DNA of 64,000 nt from Tritrichomonas musculus (taxonomy: Eukaryota; Parabasalia; Tritrichomonadida; Tritrichomonadidae), in assembly GCA_039105265.1 (NCBI GenBank), contig JAPFFF010000002.1:8370001-8434000 (forward strand), in the 5' to 3' direction. The notes beneath the pieces were generated by a model, which had not been told where the DNA came from, made no database searches, and was given only the letters and a program-made list of their open reading frames with translations. This document shows, in pieces, positions 20,516 through 31,300 of the stretch. Positions within the stretch are counted from its first letter, which is position 1; each line of letters begins with the position of its first letter. Made by a program: the position numbers and the translations under genes.

Positions 20516-21123
20516 TCGTCGTATGTATTTACTGTGATTTTAGGACTTCGTCCTAAAACCCCAGTAACTCAAGAATTTAAAATCATAACTTTAAACACGA
20601 ACATATTATTCAATTTACAATGCCACTGATTCATCACCCCTTCATAAATGATTTTCATAAATTTTATCCTCAAATCTCAAAAGTCAAATATTGAAATCAT
20701 AAATTTTATACGTAAAGTTGCAAAAATGCATTAATTGAGAAGTCATTCAATTCATAATATTCGTTAGTAGCAAAAATGCAAAAATGCATTAATTGAGAAA
20801 TCATTCAAATCATAAAATTCGTTAGTAGCAAAAATGCAAAAATGCAAGCTGCAAGAAATGCAAAATTGAATGAAAAAATGCATTAATTGAATATGATTTA
20901 ACGGTTATTATTTGCAAAATTTTATAAATCCGTTATTTGCAAAAATGCATTAATTGAATACTCTCACAAATTATAAAATTTTAAAAAATCCGTTATTTGC
21001 AAAAATGCATTAATTGAATACTCACATAAATCGAAAAAAATTTTTATAAATAAACGTTCACCACAAATTGTAAAATTATTTTATCATTTATTTTTATATC
21101 ACATGTCTCAAAAAAATAAATCT
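20516..21123 (+). repeat. Left terminal inverted repeat of the Polinton
   Basis: Starts CGTCGTATGTATTTACTG and is matched by the reverse complement of 38839-39444 with only a few differences. It contains subterminal repeated words (GCAAAAATGCATTAATTGA in several copies) and a small hairpin TAGGACTTCGTCCTA near the tip. Its inner end runs into the leader of the first gene. Confidence 0.92.
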
Positions 21124-21162
21124 AATTTTATTTTAATTTAATTTTTTATCTAATATAAAAAT

Positions 21163-21645
21163 ATGACTAAATCAATTGTTGATGACAAAATGAATAAATT
21201 ATATAAACAAATTAATAAATATTATAAAACAATAAATCGTAAAATGTTAAAACAAATTGTAAAGCGTACTGATGAAATAACAGATTTATATTATGAATAC
21301 GTAAATCCTGATATGAATGATAAAGAGAAGCGACAAAATGAAAATACATTATTGACCAAAAGAATTTTAAATAATGAAAAGTGTAACGAAGTTTGTACAT
21401 TTAACGGTGTTTTAACTTTCATTTGCGGAATTTATCATTTTCTTTATGCTTACGACAACGAACCGAATAAATTATTCCATCATTGTAATATTTGGGATTT
21501 CATGCATTGCACACTTCATGAATTCGATATGGAAAAGAAATTTATGTTTCTATTTAATGATGAAAATATACCCGAAACGGTTGAAAGATTTTTAAATATT
21601 GACGATTATGAAATAATGAAATTATTAAAATTAAATTTTAATTAA
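21163..21645 (+). CDS. Polinton protein of unknown function (160 aa)
   Basis: First gene of the element, just inside the left repeat. Basic N-terminus, then a Cys/His-containing hydrophobic part (CTFNGVLTFICGIYHFLYAYD). No family recognised. A leader of about 70 bases with a shared word TTTTTATATCACATGTCTCA precedes both this gene and the polymerase, suggesting a common promoter (inference). Confidence 0.55.
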   Translation: MTKSIVDDKMNKLYKQINKYYKTINRKMLKQIVKRTDEITDLYYEYVNPDMNDKEKRQNENTLLTKRILNNEKCNEVCTFNGVLTFICGIYHFLYAYDNEPNKLFHHCNIWDFMHCTLHEFDMEKKFMFLFNDENIPETVERFLNIDDYEIMKLLKLNFN

Positions 21646-21725
21646 ATAATTATTTTTATATCACATGTCTCAAAAATAAATCTAATTAGTTTTTTATTTT
21701 TTAATTTTTTATCTAATATAAAAAT

Positions 21726-24700
21726 ATGTCATTAGACAATACGCCAACAAATAAATTAATTGAGTTATCAAATTTATTATATAATGAAAATTTAACAATT
21801 AATGATTGGAAAAATGAATTTGATAATGAAAATGATTTACGTGAAAATTTAATTGAAATGTTAGTTTCAGATATTTTAAATAAAGGATATGATGGAGAAA
21901 ATAATTATAATTCCATGTATTGGTTCGTGAAAGGTTTAAATATTCCATCACCGAAACCACTTAAACGTTACATAGATTCAGATGATTATTTATTCAAAAA
22001 TTTAAATAAATACAAAATTCGAGATTCACTTGATGATTTCAACCGTCAACGTTTACATGAAAAATTCAACCGTGATTTACATAAAAAAGATTCTTCATTT
22101 CTTGATGAATTAATGAAGCATTCCAAAGATATTCGTGAATTTTGGAGAAGTGATTTATTATATAATTCACCACCAGCTGATGCATTAAATGATGAGGAAT
22201 TTTTCCCTGAAGAAAAACCAAAAGATATTAATTTACGTAATATTAAATCATTTAAAGAATGGCAAAAATTAGATGATGAACAACAAACATTAGTGGATGA
22301 TATGATGAAATCATTATATAAAACACCTACTAATTGGGAAATTAATTTTGAACTTTTAAACAATAAAGGCAAAAAATTAATGTTTCCATTACTTAAAAAT
22401 TTCTTTCAGGAATACATTGACCCATTACCAATGGATAAATACAAAATAGAATTTAAAGTTAAAGGTCAATGGCATTCTAAACCATTAACACCAGAAGTTT
22501 ATAATAAATTAATGGAAAATTTCACTGAAGAACATTTTATATTCGACCTTGACGAAATACCAGCAGAATTTACGGGATTCAATAGTGGTGACAATGCAGA
22601 TTTACCTGATTGGTCATTATTTTCATCATTAAGATTTTCAAAATATTTGCATAAAGATAGGGTCCGTAAAGACGTTGGTGGTTCATTCTTTAATTATATA
22701 GCTAATGATAAAGTACCCAAAAAAGTTATTGAGTATTTAAAACGTCTTCAAATATTTGATTCATTAGTGGATGAAAAAGTAAATGTTCTTGAAGAAGCAA
22801 AAGAATTCACTCGAAGTTATTATGATAATTTAACTGGTGATTTAGAATATGAAACCATTGAAATTCCAGCAAAAATTACAAAATCAACTAAACAACGTGA
22901 AGAATTGGATGATTGCTGCTTCGTTTATGCTCTCAAACAAACAGGTTATTATTCAGATGATATTTTAAATCAAATACGATTAAGAATTAATAATAGGTAT
23001 TTATCACAAGGTTCAATTGAAAAAATATGTCAAGAGTTTAAGATACATATTAAGTTATCATATATTGATGACAGCAGCGATAGAAAAAATAAAAAGACAA
23101 CGGTTCAACAATGCAAAAACAAAGTCCGTAAATCATATTTGGGAGTCAAAGATGCTGAACCTCAACGAACCCATACATTTAACGTTTATGAAGACCATTA
23201 TTTCATAGAAGAGAAAACACCATTTAGTACTTATTACATCAAAAATCTTCATAAAAATCTTGATGATGATAAATACAATAAAGAATATAAACAAGAACAT
23301 TGGATAAAAGCAAGATATTATATTTCATCATCAAATTTAGTCCGTGAATTAATGAAGCAAGGATATTTTAATCCAATCACTTATGGACAATATCGAATAT
23401 TAAAAACGGTTTTCTATCATGAATTTGATAAAGATTTAACAAATATTAATTTAGAATATGACCCAGAATATTGTACAAAAATAATAGCTCCAAAAATTGT
23501 TAAAGAAAGCGAAAACAAAACAGACCCTACTTATTGGTATGCTGACTTTGAAGCCGACGTTTCAGGTAATATTCATAAACCATTTATGTGTGTTCTTCAA
23601 TCACAAAATGGAAAAATTAATGAATGCTTTAAAGGTGAAACATGTAATAAACAATTTCTTGATTTCTTACCTGATAATGCAGTTGTTTATTTCCACAATT
23701 TAGCATATGATTTTCGAATGTTTTCGTCTTTAGTTAATATCAAAAATACTATAATTAAAGGAACAAAATTAATGAAAGCAAATGTTGAATATAACGATAA
23801 AAAGATTTTCTTTAAAGATTCATTGCCAATGTTGAATTGTAAACTTTCACAATTACCTTCTATGTTTAATTTGGGCATTAATGTTCAAAAAGAAATTTTC
23901 CCATACAAATATTACACTCTTGAAAGATTAAATACCAACAAAGGAGTAATTAATGATGCAGGCTTAAATGAAGATCAAAAATGGACAACAGATGATTATG
24001 AATTATTTAAATCAAACATTGATAAAATCCCTAAATGTAGAATTGATGAAAACCATTTCGACATGTGGTCATATGCAGAATTCTATTGTAAACAAGATGT
24101 AAACATCCTTAGACTTGGATTTAATGAATTCAGAAATGGATTTATTAAAGATTTCAGTATTGACCCATTTAATTTCATTTCCATTTCTTCACTCGCTAAT
24201 GAAGTATTTAATCAACGTGTTTATTATCCTAATGGTAACCTTTTAAAAATAGGTGGTCATGTTCGTAAGTTTTGCTCAAAAGCTGTTTATGGAGGACGTT
24301 GCATGACTGCTTACAATAAAAAATGGCATATATTAAAGCTACTTTGTGATTTCGACGCTGTATCATTATATCCTTCAGCTATGGCACGTTTATATACCGT
24401 TGAAGGTAGACCTGAAGTTATCAAATCTGAACAATTAAACCTTGAATTCCTTTCAAAACAAGGTGCTTACATTGTTGAAATCAAAATTACTAAAGTTAAT
24501 AAACATTATCCTTTCCCACTCATTGTTCGTAAAGTAAACGGATTAAATCTTAATGACGATAACTTAAAAGAAGGTGAAACATTAAATATAATTGTCGATA
24601 ATATATCATTAGAAGATCTCATTGAATTTCAAAAAATAGAGTTTGAATTCATCCGTGGTTATTATTGGGCAGGCAAACGTGATTATACAATCCAAAAAGA

Positions 24701-25529
24701 AATTAAGAAAATATTTAATAAAAGACTTGAATATAAGAAGCAACATAACCCATTACAACAATTATATAAATTAATTATGAATTCATGCTATGGTAAAACT
24801 ATTGAAAAACCAGTTGATAAAGATATTAAATATATGAATGATGACGATTTTGAGAAATATTGGATCAAAAACTATAATAAAATAATTGAAGATACATTAA
24901 TTGAGAGTAGAAAGACACCAATTCACGCTGTAAAAGTTATTAAACAAATTGAAAACCATTTTAACTTTTCACTTCTTGGTATTCAAGTTCTTTCTATGTC
25001 AAAACGAATTATGAACGAAGTAATGTGTTTAGCTTATGATTTGGGATGCCACATTTATTACCAAGATACTGATTCAATGCACATTGAAGTTGATGATTTA
25101 CCACGACTTGTTAATGGTTTTAAAGAAAAATATAATCGTGAATTAATCGGAACTAATTTAGGACAATTTCACAGTGACTTTCCAACCATTAACGGTCATG
25201 ATGAAATGCCAAAATCTATTGAGTCATATTTTCTAATGAAGAAAATGTATATAGATAAATTACAAGATTCCACCGGAGAAATTGATTATATGATTAGAGG
25301 TAAAGGTTTGACACAAAATTCTATTAAATATGCTTACAAAGAATTTGGTAATGATCCCATGAAATTATATGAATCCCTATTTAATGGCAACACACAAACG
25401 TTTGATTTAACGAAAGGTCAACCATGCTTTTCAATGAATAAAAACATGACAGTATCAACTTTAAAGAAATTTGAACGTAAAATAAAAACAACTTATGAAG
25501 AAGGTAAACATGAAGATTATTTTAAATAG
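21726..25529 (+). CDS. Polinton protein-primed DNA polymerase B
   Basis: A 1267-residue protein. The exonuclease region shows WYADFEADVSG (Exo I, about residue 604), the polymerase domain shows FDAVSLYPSAM (motif A), LIMNSCYGKT (motif B) and YYQDTDSMHI (motif C), all of the protein-primed type. The N-terminal 550 residues are element-specific and may include the terminal protein or another module (inference). It would copy the element's own DNA. Its end overlaps the integrase gene tail to tail by 8 bases. Confidence 0.92.
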   Translation: MSLDNTPTNKLIELSNLLYNENLTINDWKNEFDNENDLRENLIEMLVSDILNKGYDGENNYNSMYWFVKGLNIPSPKPLKRYIDSDDYLFKNLNKYKIRDSLDDFNRQRLHEKFNRDLHKKDSSFLDELMKHSKDIREFWRSDLLYNSPPADALNDEEFFPEEKPKDINLRNIKSFKEWQKLDDEQQTLVDDMMKSLYKTPTNWEINFELLNNKGKKLMFPLLKNFFQEYIDPLPMDKYKIEFKVKGQWHSKPLTPEVYNKLMENFTEEHFIFDLDEIPAEFTGFNSGDNADLPDWSLFSSLRFSKYLHKDRVRKDVGGSFFNYIANDKVPKKVIEYLKRLQIFDSLVDEKVNVLEEAKEFTRSYYDNLTGDLEYETIEIPAKITKSTKQREELDDCCFVYALKQTGYYSDDILNQIRLRINNRYLSQGSIEKICQEFKIHIKLSYIDDSSDRKNKKTTVQQCKNKVRKSYLGVKDAEPQRTHTFNVYEDHYFIEEKTPFSTYYIKNLHKNLDDDKYNKEYKQEHWIKARYYISSSNLVRELMKQGYFNPITYGQYRILKTVFYHEFDKDLTNINLEYDPEYCTKIIAPKIVKESENKTDPTYWYADFEADVSGNIHKPFMCVLQSQNGKINECFKGETCNKQFLDFLPDNAVVYFHNLAYDFRMFSSLVNIKNTIIKGTKLMKANVEYNDKKIFFKDSLPMLNCKLSQLPSMFNLGINVQKEIFPYKYYTLERLNTNKGVINDAGLNEDQKWTTDDYELFKSNIDKIPKCRIDENHFDMWSYAEFYCKQDVNILRLGFNEFRNGFIKDFSIDPFNFISISSLANEVFNQRVYYPNGNLLKIGGHVRKFCSKAVYGGRCMTAYNKKWHILKLLCDFDAVSLYPSAMARLYTVEGRPEVIKSEQLNLEFLSKQGAYIVEIKITKVNKHYPFPLIVRKVNGLNLNDDNLKEGETLNIIVDNISLEDLIEFQKIEFEFIRGYYWAGKRDYTIQKEIKKIFNKRLEYKKQHNPLQQLYKLIMNSCYGKTIEKPVDKDIKYMNDDDFEKYWIKNYNKIIEDTLIESRKTPIHAVKVIKQIENHFNFSLLGIQVLSMSKRIMNEVMCLAYDLGCHIYYQDTDSMHIEVDDLPRLVNGFKEKYNRELIGTNLGQFHSDFPTINGHDEMPKSIESYFLMKKMYIDKLQDSTGEIDYMIRGKGLTQNSIKYAYKEFGNDPMKLYESLFNGNTQTFDLTKGQPCFSMNKNMTVSTLKKFERKIKTTYEEGKHEDYFK

Positions 25530-27129
25530 GATCTAATAAATATCTTGGTAATAATTGAATTCTATTTTTACCATTAAGTTTTCCTTCTACTTTAAATAAT
25601 CCATTTTCTTTACCAATAACTTTAAACTCTCCAGGTTGAATTATTGATCTTCTTTTCATCATTGGATCTTTTTCATTATAAACTTTAACATTTACTCCAT
25701 CATTAATATTAAAACTTGCATTATTTTTAATTTCCCAATTAGCTTGTAATATTCTCCTCACAATATAATTTTCAAGTTCTGGATCATCATTTACCATCTT
25801 TGGTGTTACACTAAAACCTGCCCATTTACTCAATCCTCTATGTGGTGCATTATTGTATTGATTAACTATTTCATTCATTACTTCAGGAGTTATTACACCA
25901 ATTTTCATATTATACGCCATATCTCTAATGGTTCTAATTACTCTATCAATAATTCCTAAACTTGAATGCAAAGGATCATTTTTTACATCTTCCTGTTCTT
26001 TCTTCATGAAATCGGGATAGTTACCCATTACTTGTCTAGTCACTGGTTTAAAATCAATTCCTCGTGAATTATAAAATGTTTCCCAAGCCAACTTTGAATT
26101 AAAACTTCCTTCACCATCACCTGTTAAATGTTTTACATTAGCACCTTTCTCAATCATTCTATTTAATGCTCTCAAATATGAAACAGTTGATTTAATAGTT
26201 CCTTTTGAAAATTCATTTTCTCCCACTACATCATTTAATAATTCAACAAATAAGTATTTAGTATTCACATTTATTGCTACCAAATAACCCAATTTTCCAC
26301 AAAACATTAAATCAATCATCCATGTGTTCTTTTCTGCAACTTTATGCAATTGATAATGTTTTATATTTTGTTTTAAAGGAAATGATGAAGGAATTTTTCC
26401 CTTTTCTTCTTTCAGTTCTGGGTTAATTAGTTTTAAAGCATTGATTTTATCTTTACTTTTATATCCAAATAATCCCGTAAATGGTATTTTATCATATTTT
26501 ATAGTCGTCCCTGGTTGTTGAAAATATTTTCGTTTATAATCTTCATACCAATTATTAATTGATCTTCTTCCTCTATTCCATCCACTTGTGACTTTAACAA
26601 AATTGTCATATGTTAATAAATCATCATTCATGTGTTCAACAACAAATTTATCTAATTTATCGCCAAACGTTTCTTTTCTGACTTTCGGCTCTTCATTCTT
26701 ATGTACTTCCTCCCATTCTCTTTCATACTCATCATATATTTGTCTAATATCTTCATCTAGTAATGGTTTAAATGAGTTTAATCTTTTCACTTGATTAAAT
26801 GATAATTTATTTTTGTTCTTATGAACTTTGCTCAATAAATCCTCTCTTGCTATTCTCACTGCTACTTCATAATCTGCCATTCGTTCACGTTCCATTTCTA
26901 CTTCACGTCTACGTTCTTCATCCTTTACTATATCACGAATGGTTAAGTAATGAATTATATAGAAATTGTTTATATGTTGAGCTGGAATTTTCACTTTCAA
27001 ATATTTTTCACAATAATGATTTATATGATATTTCACTTGTGTCTCAAATTTATTCGGTTCATACTTTTCTATCTTACTTGTCACATATGAAATTATCCCA
27101 TCTGTGTTATTAAATAATGTTTCCGTCAT
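25522..27129 (-). CDS. Polinton retroviral-type integrase
   Basis: A 535-residue protein with the Polinton integrase layout: a charged N-terminal part with coiled-coil character (REVEMERERMADYEVAVRIARE), an rve-type core from about residue 280 (WMIDLMFCGKLGYLVAINVNTKYLFVELL, HLTGDGEGSF, LGIIDRVIRTIRD) and a chromo-like C-terminal barrel (GVNVKVYNEKDPMMKRRS … FKVEGKLNGKNRIQLLPRYLL). It would insert the element and make the short target duplication. Confidence 0.85.
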   Translation of the reverse strand: MTETLFNNTDGIISYVTSKIEKYEPNKFETQVKYHINHYCEKYLKVKIPAQHINNFYIIHYLTIRDIVKDEERRREVEMERERMADYEVAVRIAREDLLSKVHKNKNKLSFNQVKRLNSFKPLLDEDIRQIYDEYEREWEEVHKNEEPKVRKETFGDKLDKFVVEHMNDDLLTYDNFVKVTSGWNRGRRSINNWYEDYKRKYFQQPGTTIKYDKIPFTGLFGYKSKDKINALKLINPELKEEKGKIPSSFPLKQNIKHYQLHKVAEKNTWMIDLMFCGKLGYLVAINVNTKYLFVELLNDVVGENEFSKGTIKSTVSYLRALNRMIEKGANVKHLTGDGEGSFNSKLAWETFYNSRGIDFKPVTRQVMGNYPDFMKKEQEDVKNDPLHSSLGIIDRVIRTIRDMAYNMKIGVITPEVMNEIVNQYNNAPHRGLSKWAGFSVTPKMVNDDPELENYIVRRILQANWEIKNNASFNINDGVNVKVYNEKDPMMKRRSIIQPGEFKVIGKENGLFKVEGKLNGKNRIQLLPRYLLDPI

Positions 27130-27234
27130 GATTTAAATTGAATTAAATTAAAGATATTTGATGTTTTCATAAATTCAAAAATAAATAATTTAGTTTATTT
27201 TTAATTTTTTAATTTTTTATCACATAATAAAAAT

Positions 27235-27465
27235 ATGTCTCAAGCCTTACCACCTCTTAAACAACGTCATGAACGTAAAACATTCGCTACTCCAACGTTG
27301 AAACTCATAAATTCACGTCTTCAATATTATAGAAAAGTATTAAGTCAACCTGAACCAACAACGGAGAAAGGAAAACTTAGTCGTGCAAGAATTCAAAATA
27401 AATATGATCAATGCATGAAAGTTAGAGCATTATTAAACAGAGCCGTTAAGAACCTTTATCTTTAA
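27235..27465 (+). CDS. Polinton small basic protein (76 aa)
   Basis: A short Lys/Arg-rich protein (RHERKTFATPTLKLINSRLQYYRKVL) transcribed away from the integrase gene, sharing a 105-base intergenic spacer that may be a two-way promoter. Function unknown. Its end overlaps the next minus-strand gene by 20 bases. Confidence 0.5.
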   Translation: MSQALPPLKQRHERKTFATPTLKLINSRLQYYRKVLSQPEPTTEKGKLSRARIQNKYDQCMKVRALLNRAVKNLYL

Positions 27466-27697
27466 CAAGGCTTTGCCCAGGACTACGTCCATAGAACCCA
27501 TCACTACCGAAATACTCCAACGCTGGATTATTTGAATTATCAAATTTAGGTAATATTTTTGCAACATTACCAACAACTGGTAACTTTTCCATTATTGATT
27601 TTGTTTTATTCCATCCAAATTTAAATCCATCAGCGAAATCTTTAGCTGCTTCTTTAACTTTCCCCGCTAACTTTTTAAACCAACTACCAAAAGCCAT
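27446..27697 (-). CDS. Polinton small protein with MAFGSWFK start (83 aa)
   Basis: Starts MAFGSWFKKLAGKVKEAAKD, an amphipathic helix, and shares this start with the protein at 35548. Such short amphipathic proteins are common virion components in this class of elements, but the role here is inference. Confidence 0.5.
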   Translation of the reverse strand: MAFGSWFKKLAGKVKEAAKDFADGFKFGWNKTKSIMEKLPVVGNVAKILPKFDNSNNPALEYFGSDGFYGRSPGQSLVKDKGS

Positions 27698-27748
27698 ATT
27701 TAAATTTAATTAAAAATTATGATTTAATATTTTTATTTAAAACTAAAT

Positions 27749-28390
27749 ATGACATTAAAGCAAGCAAGAATATTAAGTAGTGAAACCGATAACACTATTA
27801 AGCAAGAACAAAACACAAATGTTAACATTAACATTAAACCATCAACTAAGTCACGACCTCAAACAGTTCCGTTATATCCTAATGTTCCACCATTAAATCC
27901 AAACGTAAATTTTACTCAAGCGAACCAACCTATGGATACGTCAACGGTTGGTCAAACTTTATATATTCCGACGACGGAGGATTTGAACTATCAATCTCAA
28001 CCTCCAACAAACAGCAATTTCCCATTAACTCGAGACAGAGGTATTGCAGATTTAGGAAATGAAATTGAGGATTTAGAAAAGAAAAACCAATTTCTACAAA
28101 TGTTAGTTGAAATGTATGAATCAAACCCGTTAAAAATAAATGCTTACGTTGTTTGTGAAAGTAAGTTATTAATGAACATGATAAAGTTATTAACTGATTG
28201 TGAGAAAGTTGATTTAGTACTTAATGAAGATATTGGATGTAGTGGATGTACGGCTAAAACAAACAAAATCATTTATGTTTCAAAAATATTGATTACTAAA
28301 GATGGTAAAACTAGTGAGTTAAAATATGATTACAATAACATTTATAGTGAATTTGTTAAATATGGAATTTCGTTAAAGATGACCTATTAA
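27749..28390 (+). CDS. Polinton protein with coiled coil (213 aa)
   Basis: A Pro/Asn-rich N-terminal half, a short coiled coil (EIEDLEKKNQFLQMLVEMYES, about residues 110-130), then a compact domain with four cysteines (CESK, CEK, CSGC). No family recognised. It converges on the large fibre-like gene with a 4-base overlap. Confidence 0.5.
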   Translation: MTLKQARILSSETDNTIKQEQNTNVNINIKPSTKSRPQTVPLYPNVPPLNPNVNFTQANQPMDTSTVGQTLYIPTTEDLNYQSQPPTNSNFPLTRDRGIADLGNEIEDLEKKNQFLQMLVEMYESNPLKINAYVVCESKLLMNMIKLLTDCEKVDLVLNEDIGCSGCTAKTNKIIYVSKILITKDGKTSELKYDYNNIYSEFVKYGISLKMTY

Positions 28391-31300
28391 GTCTTAAATA
28401 CCGCCAACATTGTATCATTTATTTTTGCTGTAATCACGCCCACCGTTGTTCTGTGTATTTTTGACGTAATAGCTGTTTGACCAGTTAACGTTTTCAATTC
28501 TCCTTCATCAATAAAAACTTCATCCCCAATTCCATAACATGATGTATCTGTAACTTTAACTAAATAATCTCCATGTGTAGCAAATGTTACACATTTATTA
28601 ACTTCATCAATCTTAACACAAATTCCAACATACTCATTCCATTTTCCATTAGTCTTTACTGAACAAATACAATCTGTAGTGTCTGTTTCAGTTGATGGTA
28701 TCCATGGACTCTGTCCTGGGCAAAGCCTTTCATTCTTAACTTGTTTGTAAACCTTACCTGTCATATATACTGGTGCACCAATTACAAAATCATTTATTGA
28801 ATTCATTGATTCCTCAATTGGACAGTAATGAGTAATAGTTGTGTTGGAATTGATTTTAGCATAGGCATTGCCGTCCATATCATATGCATTCATAATACAA
28901 ACTTTTGATTGAGTAATTTTCAATGCTGTTATTTCATTGTATTTGATGGTCGCTTCATCACTTTTTACATTAATATCAAAATCTAACCATCTTTCCTTCG
29001 AACTATCAAGTTGATTGCCAATGCTCAATATTCTTGTATTTCGAGAATGATTTGGTTTCATGACCATGAGAGGTGCATCACTACATGTCTGATTTGCTCC
29101 ACCCAATGTCAGAATGTTGTTTGGGTCTTTGATATAAACCTCTCCACTACTATCAGTGAAATACTCTTTTGATATATCTGCTTTCAATGCATATTTACCT
29201 TCTGCTGTTGTTTTTGTTTCATATTGGACCATATCTGGCAAGTCCTTGGTTTTAGCATACTCACTTAAGTTCGCAAGCTTCGCGTACGGTTCCAAAGCTG
29301 TTGCCAATGCAGATTCATTAACCAAATCTGTGGGTATCTCAGGGATATCCGTTTTCAAAGCAAAAGTATTCGACACATATCTTGAAGAAAAAGCGTTTTT
29401 GTCTGTTGGTTCGATATTTTTGGTTATTGAACATGATAAAATTTCCGGTGTTTCACCAGTTCCTGGATTTATTAATTCATGGCAATCATACAGAAACCAA
29501 AGACCAGAATTACTTCCTTCCATACGCATTATCTGAGAGGGTTGATCGTCATTGTATGAATAATCTACATGAACATAATGAGCCGTATAAAAATTGTTTG
29601 ATGAAACAATATCCAGTCCATATTGCTCAATCATTTCATGATATTTGTCGTAATCCAAATCAGGAATTGTATTATTTTCAATTTTGAATTGAATAGTTGT
29701 TTGCCCCTCAATAATTTCTGGAATTTCGCTTTTCACTTGCTCAATAGCATGGGTCATATCCGTTTTCAAAGCATATATATTTTTTATGAGATTCATATTT
29801 GGGATACAATATTCATCATAAACTTCAGGTCTGTATGAATAACATACTGATTCTAGATCGACAACATAGTTATCATTATATCTGAATGTTCCACCATAAT
29901 AGAAAAAGTATATAGAAAAAGTATTTTCGCCTTTTTTGTAATAATAATATTCCGAGTCTTCACTATCATACAAATATTCTCCTGAAATATCATCATTATT
30001 ACAAGATCCTTTCACTATTAATGATGATTTCTTTAATATTTTGCATAAATCTCCATCCAAATTTACAATATTCGTTCTTTTATCTTCATCATTTGTTGTT
30101 CCATTTACGAAGTAGGTAGTGATTGATAATTCTTGAGTTATATTTTCGGTTGATAATATGTCTTCTTTTGTTACATATGGTTCCAAAGCTGTTGTCAACG
30201 CAGTACTCAGTGCAGATTCATTAACTAAATCATCTGGTATTGTTGGGATTGCTTCAGCTAATTCTGTTTTTAATGCATAAGCATTTAATATATTTGTTAA
30301 TTGATTGTTATTTTTAAAGTTTGTGTTTAAATATGTGTATGACGGATGATTATCTTGAACATATCGAACAGTTGCATAATTATTTAATGTTTCACTTAAT
30401 TTATTCGTGAATGATTCATTTAATTGAACTTTATGGTTTTCAATCAATTTTTTAGTTGCTGATGCTGTTAATAATTGGTTATTCGTTAATGTTTCACCTA
30501 ATAATAATTCATTATCGTTTTTAGCTGCTGGGGTGTATTTGAGTTTAACAAATGATGGTTGAATTGTTCCATAAATTAAAAGATATGGAAATTCATAAAC
30601 TAATTCGCAATTAATAGCTGAAATATCTGTAACATCTGAGTTCAAACATTCAATACTTCCATTTTCCTTATACTCATATTCGTAAATTCGGTACATCTCA
30701 CCAATATCATCAACCATAAATGAAACATCAATTTTATAATTAGTTTCAATATGTTCACAGTAATATTTAAAACATAATCTTTCATCAGGAATTATAATTT
30801 CTGTTTCAACATATGGTTTTTCTTCAACTACTTCATGAGGTGCTAATACTAATCCATCATCAATTATTTCATCAACATATGCAACTTCTTTAACAGTTGA
30901 TCCAGCATTTTTACTAAACGCTAATTTTAATGCACCAAATATACCTTCAGCACCAACTTTCATTAATCCGCCAAAGTTAAAACAAAAGTTACTAATTTGT
31001 ACGACATCCATAACTACATCAAACCAATTAGTTTTATTTTTCATATCATTAATTTCTTTCTCTAACTTTGCACAATAATTTTGAAGTGCTGATATTTGAT
31101 TAACCGCAATATCAACTGTGTTACCTAATGAATTTAAAACGAAAACGTGGGATTCAATGTTCTCACCTATGACTACACCTGAAGTTTGAATGTTAAAGTT
31201 TGTATAAAGTGTTGTGCATGCTTCAGGTCGTGGTGAAACAGTATAATAACCAGTATTAGCTAAGAACTCAAATGTATTCATTCCTTTTTCATAACTTACA

